From positions 25,540-78,539 of the forward strand of contig NZ_JACSPO010000001.1 in the NCBI RefSeq assembly GCF_014837105.1: a DNA stretch of 53,000 nt. The letters are read 5' to 3'. Source of the stretch: Oceanitalea stevensii. Lineage in GTDB: Bacteria; Actinomycetota; Actinomycetes; Actinomycetales; Actinomycetaceae. The position numbers and the translations under genes were made by a program. The notes beneath the pieces were generated by a model. It was not told the DNA's origin, searched no databases, and was given only the letters and a program-made list of their open reading frames with translations. Positions 26,152 through 36,553 of the stretch are shown here, piece after piece. Numbering within the stretch: position 1 is the first letter of the stretch; each line of letters opens with the position of its first letter.

Positions 26152-27312
26152 GTGACCGATCAGCTCTGGGCAGTCCTTGCCGTCGTCCTCGTCGTCCTCG
26201 CCGGCGGAACCGCCGCCCTCACCGCGGGCGTGCGCCGCCGTCGTCCACCCGCGCTGCCGGAGGAGCGGCCCGCGTCCGTCGCCACGGCCGAGGCGCCGGC
26301 CGACACCCTGCCGCCGGAGGTGGACGACAGCGACGTCGTGGTCGAGGAGCCGCCGGCCGTCGAGACGGAGCGTCCCGCGCCCGTCGCCGGCCGCATGGTC
26401 CGCCTGCGCGAGCGGCTCTCCCGCTCGGGCACCATCGGGCGCTCGCTCCTGTCGATCCTCTCCCGTGAGTCGCTCACCGAGGAGGACTGGGAGGAGATCG
26501 AGGAGACCCTCCTGCTCGCCGACGTCGGCATCGGCCCCACGACCGAGCTCATGGACCGCCTGCGCACCCGCGTCCAGGTGCTCGGCACCAAGGACGCCGC
26601 CTCCGTCCGCGAGATCCTGCGCGAGGAGCTCCTCCAGCTCGTCGACCCCACGATGGACCGCACGCTGCGCACGGCGCAGGGCGTGGGCGACGACGGCGCG
26701 CCGCACCCGGCGACGATCCTCGTCGTCGGCGTCAACGGCACGGGCAAGACGACGACGGTGGGCAAGCTCGCCCGCGTCCTCGTCGCGGAGGACCTCGAGG
26801 TCGTCCTCGGTGCCGCCGACACCTTCCGCGCGGCGGCCGCCGACCAGCTGCAGACCTGGGGCGAGCGCGTGGGCGTCACCACCGTGCGCTCGGACCGCGA
26901 GGGCGCCGACCCGGCCGCCGTCGCCTTCGACGCCGTGCAGGCCGGGCGCACCGCCGGGGCGGACGTCGTCCTCGTCGACACCGCCGGGCGCCTGCAGAAC
27001 AAGGCCGACCTCATGGGTGAGCTCGGCAAGATCAAGCGCGTCATCTCCCGGCAGGCACCGGTGAGCGAGGTCCTCCTCGTCCTGGACGCGACCACGGGCC
27101 AGAACGGCCTGCGGCAGGCGCAGGTCTTCGCCGAGGTCGTCGACGTCACCGGCATCGTCCTCACCAAGCTCGACGGGACCGCCAAGGGCGGGATCGTCGT
27201 CGCCGTCCAGCGCGAGCTCGGCGTGCCGGTCAAGCTCGTCGGCCTGGGCGAGGGCGCGGACGACCTCGCCCCCTTCGTCGCCGAGGACTTCGTCGAGGCC
27301 CTGCTCGCCTGA
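26152..27312 (+). CDS. ftsY: Signal recognition particle receptor FtsY
   Basis: 386 residues from the GTG of VTDQLWAV. An N-terminal membrane anchor (WAVLAVVLVVLAGGTAALTAG) and a short acidic linker precede the NG domain. The GTPase P-loop is GVNGTGKTTTVGKLA, followed by GAADTFRAAAADQL, DTAGRLQNK (G3) and TKLDGTAKGG (G4). It docks ribosome-SRP complexes at the membrane and works with Ffh at 31018. The ATG at 26113 is an alternative start that would add 13 polar residues before the anchor. Confidence 0.95.
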   Translation: MTDQLWAVLAVVLVVLAGGTAALTAGVRRRRPPALPEERPASVATAEAPADTLPPEVDDSDVVVEEPPAVETERPAPVAGRMVRLRERLSRSGTIGRSLLSILSRESLTEEDWEEIEETLLLADVGIGPTTELMDRLRTRVQVLGTKDAASVREILREELLQLVDPTMDRTLRTAQGVGDDGAPHPATILVVGVNGTGKTTTVGKLARVLVAEDLEVVLGAADTFRAAAADQLQTWGERVGVTTVRSDREGADPAAVAFDAVQAGRTAGADVVLVDTAGRLQNKADLMGELGKIKRVISRQAPVSEVLLVLDATTGQNGLRQAQVFAEVVDVTGIVLTKLDGTAKGGIVVAVQRELGVPVKLVGLGEGADDLAPFVAEDFVEALLA

Positions 27313-27323
27313 GGCTTCCCCCG

Positions 27324-27386
27324 CCGCATATGCGGGAAAACGACGCACGCGGGGAGTCCCCGGACGTCGTACTCCCGCATATGCGG
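27324..27386. repeat. Nested palindromic element after ftsY
   Basis: The left arm CCGCATATGCGGG-AAAACGACG and the right arm CGTCGTACT-CCCGCATATGCGG are inverted repeats with two mismatches over 22 bp. Each arm itself contains the perfect palindrome CCGCATATGCGG. A short GGGGAGTCCCC palindrome lies between the arms. It can fold as a long hairpin and may terminate ftsY transcription, or be a protein-binding site. Confidence 0.7.
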
Positions 27387-27403
27387 ACGAGGGGGAGGGG
27401 CTG

Positions 27404-27472
27404 GAAACACGGCCGTCACACGGCGGCGAATAACGTCACCTGACCGAAACATGGCCGCGCCGTGCCTGAAAC
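27404..27472 (+). promoter_or_regulatory. GlnR-like boxes upstream of amtB
   Basis: GTCAC-n6-GAAAC at 27435-27450 matches the actinobacterial GlnR pattern gTnAc-n6-GaAAc exactly. A further GAAAC at 27468 lies 22 bp (two 11-bp turns) downstream, and GAAAC-n6-GTCAC at 27404-27419 lies upstream. GlnR activates ammonium transport genes under nitrogen limitation in related genera, which fits the amtB-glnB-glnD operon that follows. Confidence 0.7.
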
Positions 27473-27531
27473 ATGGTGCGAGCAAGGTGGTCCCAGCCGG
27501 CCGCAAGGAGCCGGGATCGAGAGGACCACCC

Positions 27532-29186
<1,655 letters not shown>

Positions 29187-29188
29187 CC

Positions 29189-30989
29189 GTGGGCCGCGCG
29201 CACACCGTCGGCGACCTGCGCGCGGCCCGGCTCGCCCTCCCGCTGCCCCCCCCCGCCCCCGGCGGGGCCGGGCAGCGGGCGTTCGGCGGGCACGCGCTAC
29301 CGCGCCGAGCTCTCCGGCCTCGTCGACACCGCCCTCGCCGGCCTGTGGGAGGCTGCGGTCCCCGACGCGCCGACCGGCCTCGCGCTCGCGGTCGTCGGGT
29401 CCCAGGGACGCCGCGACGCCGGGCCCACGAGCGACCTCGACGTCGTCCTCCTCCACGACGGGCGCCACCACGACGCCGCGTCCGTCGCGCCGCTGGCCCA
29501 GGCGCTGTGGTACCCGCTGTGGGACGCGGACCTCGACGTCGACCACGCCGTGCGCAGCCTCGCCGGCTGCCGGCAGGTGGCCTCCGACGACCTCGTCTCG
29601 GCGGTCGGCCTGCTCGACGTCCGGCACGTCGCCGGGGACGTCGACGTCGTCACCCGGGCCCGCAGCGCCGTCCTCGCCGACTGGCGGGCGGCGGCACGAC
29701 GGCGCCTGCCCGAGCTGCTCGGCTCGGTGCGCGAGCGCGGGGAGCGGCACGGGGAGCTCGCCTACCTCGTCGAGCCGGACCTCAAGGAGGCCCGCGGCGG
29801 GCTGCGTGACGTCGTCGTCCTGCGGGCGCTGACCGCCACGTGGCTGGCCGACCGGCCCCACGGCGAGCTCGACGACGCCGCCGCCTTCCTCCTCGACGTG
29901 CGGGACGCCGTCGCCGTCGTCACGCGGCGCCGCACCACGCGGCTGCTGCGTGCCGACACGCCCGACGTCGCCGACCGGCTCGGGCTCGCCGGCCCGGACG
30001 CGCTCCTCGCGGAGCTCGCCCAGGCTGCCCGCGTCGTCACCGCGGCGCTCGACCTCACCGTCCGCCGCGCCCGTCAGGCGCTGCGCCGGACCGCGCTGCT
30101 GCGCCGCGGCCCGGCGGTCGTGCGGGGCAGGCGGGTGGCGCCCCGGCTGCGGCCGGTCGCCGCCGGACTGGCCGAGCACGACGGCGAGCTCGTCCTCGCC
30201 TCGGACGCCGACGTCGAGCAGGACACCGGTCTCACGCTGCGCGCGGCCGCCGCCGCGGCCCGGACCGGCCTGCCGCTGTCCCCGGTCACCCTCGACAGCC
30301 TGCGGCGGGCGCCCGCGCCACCGGTCCCGTGGCCGGGCAGCGCCCGCGCCGACCTCCTCGAGCTGCTCGGCTCCGGCACCGCGCAGGTCCCCGTGTGGGA
30401 GGCGCTCGACCTCGCCGGCGTCGTGACGCGGTGGGTCCCCGAGTGGCAGGACGTGCGCAACCGGCCGCAGCGCTCCCCGGTGCACCGGCACACCGTGGAC
30501 CGCCACCTCGTCCAGACCGCCGCCAACGCCGCCGAGCTGCTGCGCGAGCGAGCTCCGGGCCTCACGGAGCCGGAGCGGGCCACGCTCCTGCTGGCGGCGC
30601 TGCTCCACGACATCGGCAAGGTCGACGGCGCGACGGACCACTCGCAGGAGGGGGAGCGGCGGGCCGGGGCCGTCGTCGGGCGGCTGGGTCTGCCCGCCCC
30701 CGTCGCGGCGACCGTCACGCTCCTCGTGCGCGAGCACCTCACGCTCGCGACCCTCGCCACGACGCGTGACCCCGCCGACCCGCAGGTGGCGGAGGAGCTG
30801 CTCGACGCCGTCGGGCACCGTCCCGTCACCCTCGAGCTCCTCGCCCTGCTCACCGAGGCCGACGCGAGCGCGGCGGGTCCGGTCGCGTGGACGCCGTGGC
30901 GCGCACGGCTCGTGGGCGAGCTCCTCGCCCGGGGCCGGGAGCGGCTGCGGCACGCGCCGTCGGTGCCGCCAAGTACCCTGGAGCTCTGA
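29189..30989 (+). CDS. glnD: PII nucleotidyltransferase GlnD, frameshifted, lacking ACT domains
   Basis: The start GTG is three bases after the glnB stop, but the frame shifts by one base within a run of nine C at 29246-29254. Removing one C joins the N-terminus ([15 protein letters not shown]) to the nucleotidyltransferase domain ([19 protein letters not shown], around residue 70). No start codon precedes that motif in the downstream frame. The HD hydrolase domain follows ([19 protein letters not shown], about 470). The protein ends near residue 599, right after the HD domain, while GlnD is usually about 800 residues with two glutamine-sensing ACT domains. ffh begins 28 bp later, so no room remains for them. 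The shift may be a sequencing error or true slippage. Confidence 0.82.
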
Positions 30990-31017
30990 CCGGACCCAAC
31001 GAGCACGAGGAACGTCC

Positions 31018-32592
31018 TTGTTCGCCAGCCTCTCCGACCGCCTGACAGCCACCTTCCGCAACCTCCGCGGCAAGGGCCGGCTGTCCGAGCAGGACATCAC
31101 CACCACCGTCTCCGAGATCCGGCGCGCCCTCCTCGAGGCGGACGTCGCCCTGCCGGTGGTGCGTGAGTTCACCGCCGCCGTGCGCGAGCGGGCGCTCGGG
31201 GCCGAGGTCTCCGGCGCCCTCAACCCGGGCCAGCAGGTCGTCAAGATCGTCAACTCCGAGCTCGTCGAGATCCTCGGCGGCCAGGCGCGGGACCTGCGCT
31301 TCGCCAAGCGCCCGCCCACGGTCATCATGCTCGCCGGCCTCCAGGGCGCCGGTAAGACCACCCTCGCCGGCAAGCTCGCGAAGTGGCTCAAGGACCAGGG
31401 CCAGACCCCCCTCCTCGTCGCCTCCGACCTCCAGCGCCCCAACGCCGTCACCCAGCTCCAGGTGGTCGGTGAGCGCGCCGGCGTGCCCGTGTGGGCGCCC
31501 GAGCCCGGCAACGGCGTCGGTGACCCCATCGAGGTGGCCCGCTCCGGCCTGGCCCACGCGCAGGACAAGCTCTACTCCGTCGTCATCGTCGACACCGCCG
31601 GCCGTCTCGGTGTCGACACCGAGATGATGGCCCAGGCCGCGGCCATCAAGGACGTCGTCCAGCCCGACGAGACCCTCTTCGTCCTCGACGCGATGATCGG
31701 TCAGGACGCCGTCGCGACGGCGCAGGCCTTCCAGGAGGGCGTCGACTTCACCGGCGTCGTCCTCACCAAGCTCGACGGCGACGCCCGCGGTGGCGCCGCC
31801 CTCTCGGTCGCGAAGGTCACCGGCCGGCCCGTCCTCTTCGCCTCCACCGGTGAGAAGCTCACCGACTTCGAGCGCTTCCACGCCGACCGGATGGCCTCCC
31901 GCATCCTCGACATGGGCGACATCCTCACGCTCATCGAGCAGGCCGAGCGCGCCTTCGACTCGGGCGAGGCCGAGCGGATGGCCGCGAAGGTCGCCGGCGG
32001 CGAGGACTTCACGCTCCAGGACTTCCTGGACCAGATGCAGCAGCTCAAGAAGATGGGCTCGATGAAGAAGGTGCTCGGGATGCTCCCGGGCGCGGGCCAG
32101 ATGCGTGAGGCCCTGGAGAACTTCGACGAGCGCGAGGTCGACCGCATCGAGGCGATGGTGCGCTCGATGACGCCGCAGGAGCGGGCGAACCCGAAGATCA
32201 TCAACGGCTCACGCCGCTCGCGCATCGCCCGCGGCTCGGGCACCACCGTCACCGAGATCAACCAGCTCATGGAGCGCTTCGACCAGGCGAAGACGATGAT
32301 GCGGCAGATGGCCCGCTCCGGCGGCAAGATGCCCCCCGGCGGCTTCGGTCCCGGCGGTCTGCCCGGTGGCGGCAAGAAGTCCAAGGGGCGGATGGCCCCG
32401 CCGCCCAAGAAGGGCAAGAAGGCGAAGTCCGGCAACCCCGCCAAGCGCGCCAAGCAGGAGGCCGAGGCGCTGCGCAAGGCCGCCGAGCAGCCCGCCGCGC
32501 CCACCGGCTCCGCCTTCGGGCTGGGCGGCGGGCAGGCCGGCGCCCCGGACGCCGTGCCGGACCTCGAGGACCTGCAGAAGTACCTGCGCTGA
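31018..32592 (+). CDS. ffh: Signal recognition particle protein Ffh
   Basis: 524 residues from a TTG start with GAGGAA upstream. LFASLSDRLTATFRNLRGKGRLSE matches the conserved N-terminus, so the rare start is well supported. The GTPase P-loop is GLQGAGKTTLAGKLA, with DLQRPNAVTQL, DTAGRLGVD and TKLDGDARGG. The methionine-rich M domain (about 300-450, with MKKVLGMLPGAGQM and SRRSRIARGSG) binds 4.5S RNA and signal peptides. A Lys/Gly-rich C-terminal tail (KKSKGRMAPPPKKGKKAK) follows. It partners FtsY. Confidence 0.96.
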   Translation: MFASLSDRLTATFRNLRGKGRLSEQDITTTVSEIRRALLEADVALPVVREFTAAVRERALGAEVSGALNPGQQVVKIVNSELVEILGGQARDLRFAKRPPTVIMLAGLQGAGKTTLAGKLAKWLKDQGQTPLLVASDLQRPNAVTQLQVVGERAGVPVWAPEPGNGVGDPIEVARSGLAHAQDKLYSVVIVDTAGRLGVDTEMMAQAAAIKDVVQPDETLFVLDAMIGQDAVATAQAFQEGVDFTGVVLTKLDGDARGGAALSVAKVTGRPVLFASTGEKLTDFERFHADRMASRILDMGDILTLIEQAERAFDSGEAERMAAKVAGGEDFTLQDFLDQMQQLKKMGSMKKVLGMLPGAGQMREALENFDEREVDRIEAMVRSMTPQERANPKIINGSRRSRIARGSGTTVTEINQLMERFDQAKTMMRQMARSGGKMPPGGFGPGGLPGGGKKSKGRMAPPPKKGKKAKSGNPAKRAKQEAEALRKAAEQPAAPTGSAFGLGGGQAGAPDAVPDLEDLQKYLR

Positions 32593-32603
32593 CGGGGAGT
32601 GGG

Positions 32604-33692
32604 ATGGGCCAGCCGCTGCACCTGACCGGGACGATCGTCGTCGGCGACGCCGCCGAGCTCGACGAGTGCTGGGTGGTCGACGGCCGCCTCACGCTGGAGC
32701 CACCCGCCGAGCCGGTGCGTGAGGTCGAGGGCTGGGTGCTGCCCGGGCTCGTCGACGTCCACTGCCACATCGGCCTCGGCCCCGAGGGGGCGGTGAGCGT
32801 CGAGGAGGCGGAGGTCCAGGCGAAGGCCGACCGCGAGGCCGGCACGCTCCTCGTCCGCGACGCCGGCTCGCCGCAGGACAACCGGTGGGTGCAGCAGCGC
32901 AGCGACCTGCCCCGGCTCATCCGCGCCGGCCACCACCTCGCGCGGCCCAAGCGGTACCTGCGCCACTACGGACGCGAGCTCGACGACGTCGCGCAGCTCC
33001 CGCAGGCGATGGCCGAGGAGGCCGCCTCCGGGGACGGCTGGGTGAAGGTCGTCGCCGACTGGATCGACCGGTCCGAGGGGGCCGACTCCGACCTGCGCCC
33101 GCTGTGGCCCGCCGACATCCTCGCCGAGGGGATCGCCGCCGCGCACGAGGCCGGCGCCAAGGTCACCGCCCACGCCTTCTCCCGCGAGGTCGTCGACGAC
33201 CTCCTCGACGCCGGGATCGACGGCATCGAGCACGGGACCGGCATGACGGCCGACCACATCGCCGAGGCCGCCCGCCGCCGCGTCCCCGTCACCCCGACCC
33301 TGCTCCAGGTGGCCCACTTCGCGGACTTCGCCGAGCAGGCCGGGAGCAAGTACCCCGTCTACGCCGCGCGCATGCGCGCCATGCACGAGCGCCGCTACGA
33401 GCAGGTGCGCGCCTTCCACGAGGCCGGCGTGCCGCTGCTCATGGGCTCCGACGCCGGCGGCACCATCGCGCACGGGTCGCTGCCCGCCGAGCTCGCCGAG
33501 GTCGTGCGGGCCGGGGTGCCCGTGCACGACGTCGTCGCGGCCGCGAGCTGGCGGGGCCGCGACCTCCTCGGGGTGCCGGGCATCCACGAGGGCGCGGGCG
33601 CCGACGTCGTCGTCTACGCCGAGGACCCCCGCGAGGACGTCTCCGCGCTCGCCCGGCCGCGCGCCGTCGTGCTGCGCGGCGAGCTGTACTGA
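32604..33692 (+). CDS. Amidohydrolase-superfamily protein
   Basis: 362 residues. LPGLVDVHCHIGLG gives the HxH metal ligands after strand 1. Further candidates are VTAHAFS, GIEHGTGM and MGSDAGGTIAHG, matching the His/His/Asp set of imidazolonepropionase/prolidase-like amidohydrolases. It probably hydrolyses a C-N or amide bond in a small substrate, which is unknown. It lies 11 bp after ffh and is probably co-transcribed, though unrelated in function. Confidence 0.87.
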   Translation: MGQPLHLTGTIVVGDAAELDECWVVDGRLTLEPPAEPVREVEGWVLPGLVDVHCHIGLGPEGAVSVEEAEVQAKADREAGTLLVRDAGSPQDNRWVQQRSDLPRLIRAGHHLARPKRYLRHYGRELDDVAQLPQAMAEEAASGDGWVKVVADWIDRSEGADSDLRPLWPADILAEGIAAAHEAGAKVTAHAFSREVVDDLLDAGIDGIEHGTGMTADHIAEAARRRVPVTPTLLQVAHFADFAEQAGSKYPVYAARMRAMHERRYEQVRAFHEAGVPLLMGSDAGGTIAHGSLPAELAEVVRAGVPVHDVVAAASWRGRDLLGVPGIHEGAGADVVVYAEDPREDVSALARPRAVVLRGELY

Positions 33693-33728
33693 GGGCTGCG
33701 CGACCTACCGGAGCCGATCCTGCGGGAG

Positions 33729-33734
33729 TAGCGT
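33729..33734 (+). promoter_or_regulatory. Putative -10 element (TAGCGT) of the FAD-binding oxidoreductase gene
   Basis: The segment GGGAGTAGCGTGGCCGG lies 70 bp before the gene at 33806 and resembles the promoter-like stretches before the genes at 418 and 47661. No -35 is evident. Confidence 0.35.
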
Positions 33735-33805
33735 GGCCGGCAGGTGCGCGGTCCAACGGCTGGCCGGCCGCGGCTGTCCGGCCGCGCAGACCGACGGAGG
33801 TCCTC

Positions 33806-35203
33806 ATGGACGCCACGACTGCCGCGACCGACGAGCCGCTCGCCCAGCTGCGCTCCCGCCTCACGGGCCCCGTGCTGGGGGCCGGCGACGAGGGGTACGA
33901 CGAGGCCCGCCGCGTGTGGAACGGGATCATCGACAGGTTCCCGTGGGCGGTGGTCCGCGTTGCCGACGAGGACGACGTCGCCGCCGCGGTCGCCTACGCG
34001 CGCGAGCACGGCCTCCCGCTCGCCGTGCGCGGCGGCGGGCACGGTGTCGCCGGGTACGGCACCGTCGACGGCGGCGTCGTCATCGACCTCCGTTCCCTCG
34101 ACGGGGTGGAGGTGCACGCGCAGGACGGCACGGTCACGGTCGGCGGCGGTGCCCGGCTCGCCGACGTCGACCGCGCCACCACGCCGCACGGGCTCGTCGT
34201 GCCGCTCGGGGTGGTGTCCCAGACCGGCGTCGGCGGCCTGACGCTGGGCGGCGGGGTCGGCTGGCTCACCCGCGCCTACGGGCTGGCGGCGGACAACGTG
34301 CTCGGCGCGACCGTCGTCACCGCCTCGGGCGACCGCCTCACGGTGAGCGGGACGGAGCACGCGGAGCTGCTCTGGGGGCTGCGCGGGGGCGGGGGCAACT
34401 TCGGCGTCGTCACGAGCTTCACCTTCCGGGCCCACCGGTTGCCCCCGGACCTGTACGCGGTCGAGCTCGCCTACGCCGAGCCGCACTGGCCGGCCGCGCT
34501 TCGCGCGTGGGAGGAGTGGACCCGCGACCTGCCCGACGCGATGCAGTCGATCGCCACCTTCATCGTCCCGCCGCCCGAGCTCGGTGCCGGGGACCAGCCG
34601 TTGCTCATCCTGGCCTCGATGTGGGCCGACCCGGACGACCGGGCGACGGGGGAGCGGCTCGTCGCCGAGCTGCGCGGTGCCTCGCCGCCCGACGACGAGA
34701 CGCCCGAGAGCGACTGGCCGGCGTGGCAGTCGGCCGTCGACGTGCTGGGCGCCAGGGGCCGCCGGGGCTACTGGCGCAACACCTCCTTCGACCGGCTCGA
34801 CGACGAGGTCGCCGCTGTGGTGCTGCGCCGGGCCGCCGAGCAGCGCTGGGTCGGGACCGGGATCGACATCCACCACATGGGTGGTGCCTTCGCCCGGGTG
34901 CCGGAGGAGGCGAGCCCCTTCCCGGCGCGCGGTGCCCGGTTCTGGCTCAACGTCTACGGCGCGTGGACCGACGCGGCCGACGACACCGCCCGCACCGAGT
35001 GGGTCCGCGCCTTCGCGGCGGACATGGCGCCGTTCTCCACCGGCGGCCTGTACGTCAACTTCATGGGCAGCGAGTCCGGTGACGGCACCGGGGCGGCACG
35101 GGCCGTCTACGGCGGGGGGACGCTCGACCGGCTCGCGCGGCTCAAGCGCCGCTACGACCCCGAGAACGTCTTCCGGCTCAACCACAACGTCCTCCCGGCC
35201 TGA
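33806..35203 (+). CDS. FAD-binding oxidoreductase, berberine-bridge type
   Basis: 465 residues. The PCMH FAD domain has RGGGHGVAGYGT (about 70-81), where the histidine is the usual site of covalent 8-alpha FAD attachment. GGLTLGGGVGWLTRAYGLAADN follows. The second covalent Cys of bicovalent members falls in AADN here and is absent, so FAD would be attached through His only or held non-covalently. The C-terminal BBE segment is YDPENVFRLNHNVLP. The substrate is unknown; relatives oxidise sugars, alkaloids and polyketides. The start follows CGGAGG. Confidence 0.9.
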   Translation: MDATTAATDEPLAQLRSRLTGPVLGAGDEGYDEARRVWNGIIDRFPWAVVRVADEDDVAAAVAYAREHGLPLAVRGGGHGVAGYGTVDGGVVIDLRSLDGVEVHAQDGTVTVGGGARLADVDRATTPHGLVVPLGVVSQTGVGGLTLGGGVGWLTRAYGLAADNVLGATVVTASGDRLTVSGTEHAELLWGLRGGGGNFGVVTSFTFRAHRLPPDLYAVELAYAEPHWPAALRAWEEWTRDLPDAMQSIATFIVPPPELGAGDQPLLILASMWADPDDRATGERLVAELRGASPPDDETPESDWPAWQSAVDVLGARGRRGYWRNTSFDRLDDEVAAVVLRRAAEQRWVGTGIDIHHMGGAFARVPEEASPFPARGARFWLNVYGAWTDAADDTARTEWVRAFAADMAPFSTGGLYVNFMGSESGDGTGAARAVYGGGTLDRLARLKRRYDPENVFRLNHNVLPA

Positions 35204-35245
35204 CCCGGGCCCCGGAGCCCACGGGCGTCGCTCGACGCGACGCCC

Positions 35246-35291
35246 TTGACGCGCGCCCGCCTCTATGGTTCATTAGTCGAGTAATGAACCA
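35246..35291 (+). promoter_or_regulatory. Promoter and palindromic operator of the GntR-ABC operon
   Basis: TTGACG (35246-35251), a 17-bp spacer and TTCATT (35269-35274) give a plausible promoter. The -10 lies inside a perfect inverted repeat: TGGTTCATTA (35266-35275), 6 bp, TAATGAACCA (35282-35291). AT-rich palindromes of this kind are typical operators of GntR/YtrA regulators, so autorepression by the first gene of the operon is likely. Confidence 0.8.
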
Positions 35292-35312
35292 ACGAGGCGA
35301 GGGAGGTGGGAC

Positions 35313-35675
35313 ATGTTCGACGGACCGGAGCCGATCTACGTGCAGATCGCCGAGCACCTGCGTCGCCAGGTCCTCGACGGCGCGCTCGCCGAGGGGGACC
35401 AGGTCATGAGCACCACCCAGTACGCCACGACCTACCGCATCAACCCGGCCACCGCGGCAAAAGCCTTTGCCCAGCTGGTCGACGAGGGTGTCATCTACAA
35501 GCAGCGAGGAGTGGGCATGTTCGTCGCCGACGGCGCCCGGGAGCGGCTGCGTGAGCACCGCCGCGGCGCCTTCTTCACCGACCGCCTCGACGCGGTCCTC
35601 GACGAGGCGCGCGTCCTGGGCATCGGCCCCGACGACCTCGTCCGCTACATCCAGCAGAAGGGAGCCGGAGCATGA
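35313..35675 (+). CDS. GntR-family regulator, YtrA subfamily
   Basis: 120 residues. The winged helix occupies residues 1-75 (PIYVQIAEHLRRQVLDGAL, INPATAAKAFAQLVDEGVI, KQRGVGMFV). The short helical C-terminus is of YtrA type, without a ligand-binding domain. YtrA proteins usually repress ABC transporter operons that respond to cell-wall-active agents. It is the first gene of a five-gene operon and overlaps the next gene by ATGA. Confidence 0.93.
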   Translation: MFDGPEPIYVQIAEHLRRQVLDGALAEGDQVMSTTQYATTYRINPATAAKAFAQLVDEGVIYKQRGVGMFVADGARERLREHRRGAFFTDRLDAVLDEARVLGIGPDDLVRYIQQKGAGA

Positions 35676-36553
35676 GCGGCCTCGACGTCGAGCTCACCGG
35701 ACTCACGGTCGACTACCGCGACACCCGCGCCGTCGACTCCGCCACCGTCCGCTTCCCCGCCGACACCATCACCGGTCTCCTCGGCCGCAACGGCTCGGGC
35801 AAGACGTCGATGCTCTCGACGATCGCCTCCCTGCGGCGCCCCACGAGCGGCACCGTCCGGGTCGACGGCCGCGACCCCTTCGAGGACGAGCGCCTCATGG
35901 AGAGCATCTGCCTCATCCGCGAGAGCGGGGACGTGCTGAGCGAGGAGAAGCTCAAGGTCACCCTCGAGCTCGTCGCCTCCGCCCGGCCCACCTGGGACCA
36001 GGCCTACGCCGAGGAGCTCCTCGACGCCTTCGAGCTGGACCCGCGCAAGAAGCCGGGCAAGCTCTCCCGCGGCCAGCGCTCGGCCTTCGGCGCCGTCATC
36101 GGGCTCGCCTCCCGCGCGCCGGTGACGATCTTCGACGAGGTCTACCTCGGCATGGACGCCCCGTCCCGCCGCCGCTTCTACGACCTCCTCATCGCCGACT
36201 ACGTCGAGCACCCGCGCACGGTCATCCTCTCCAGCCACCTCATCGGGGAGGTCGAGCGGCTCTTCGAGAACGTCGTCGTCCTCGACGCCGGCAGGGTGCT
36301 CCTCGCCGAGGAGGCCGAGACCCTGCGCAGCCACGGCGTCACCGTGACCGGCCTGGCCGCCGAGGTCGACGCCGCCACCGCGGGTCTGCGCGTGCTCGGC
36401 GAGCAGGTGCTCGGGCCCACCAAGCGCGTCACCGTGCTCGGCCGGCTCGACGACGCCGCGCGCGGCCGCTTCCGCGCCGCCTCCCTCGAGCTCGGCGCCG
36501 TCCCGATCGAGGACCTGTTCATCGCCCTCACCGAGAAGGAGGCCCACCGATGA
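35672..36553 (+). CDS. ABC transporter ATP-binding protein (YtrB-like)
   Basis: 293 residues. Walker A is GRNGSGKTSM (38-47), the signature is a degenerate LSRGQRSAF, and Walker B is VTIFDEVYLGMD (about 150). The C-terminal 80 residues form an extra small domain. The degenerate signature (LSRGQ for LSGGQ) is also seen in YtrB-type ATPases. It is coupled to the membrane protein that follows (ATGATGA) and probably powers it. Confidence 0.9.
   Translation: MSGLDVELTGLTVDYRDTRAVDSATVRFPADTITGLLGRNGSGKTSMLSTIASLRRPTSGTVRVDGRDPFEDERLMESICLIRESGDVLSEEKLKVTLELVASARPTWDQAYAEELLDAFELDPRKKPGKLSRGQRSAFGAVIGLASRAPVTIFDEVYLGMDAPSRRRFYDLLIADYVEHPRTVILSSHLIGEVERLFENVVVLDAGRVLLAEEAETLRSHGVTVTGLAAEVDAATAGLRVLGEQVLGPTKRVTVLGRLDDAARGRFRAASLELGAVPIEDLFIALTEKEAHR

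Noticed and set aside
32885..33805. A long N-terminal extension of the FAD oxidoreductase into the amidohydrolase region
   Set aside because: The open frame continues upstream, but its sequence there is Arg/Pro-rich shadow coding opposite in frame to the amidohydrolase. The ATG at 33806 has a CGGAGG and starts where homology begins.
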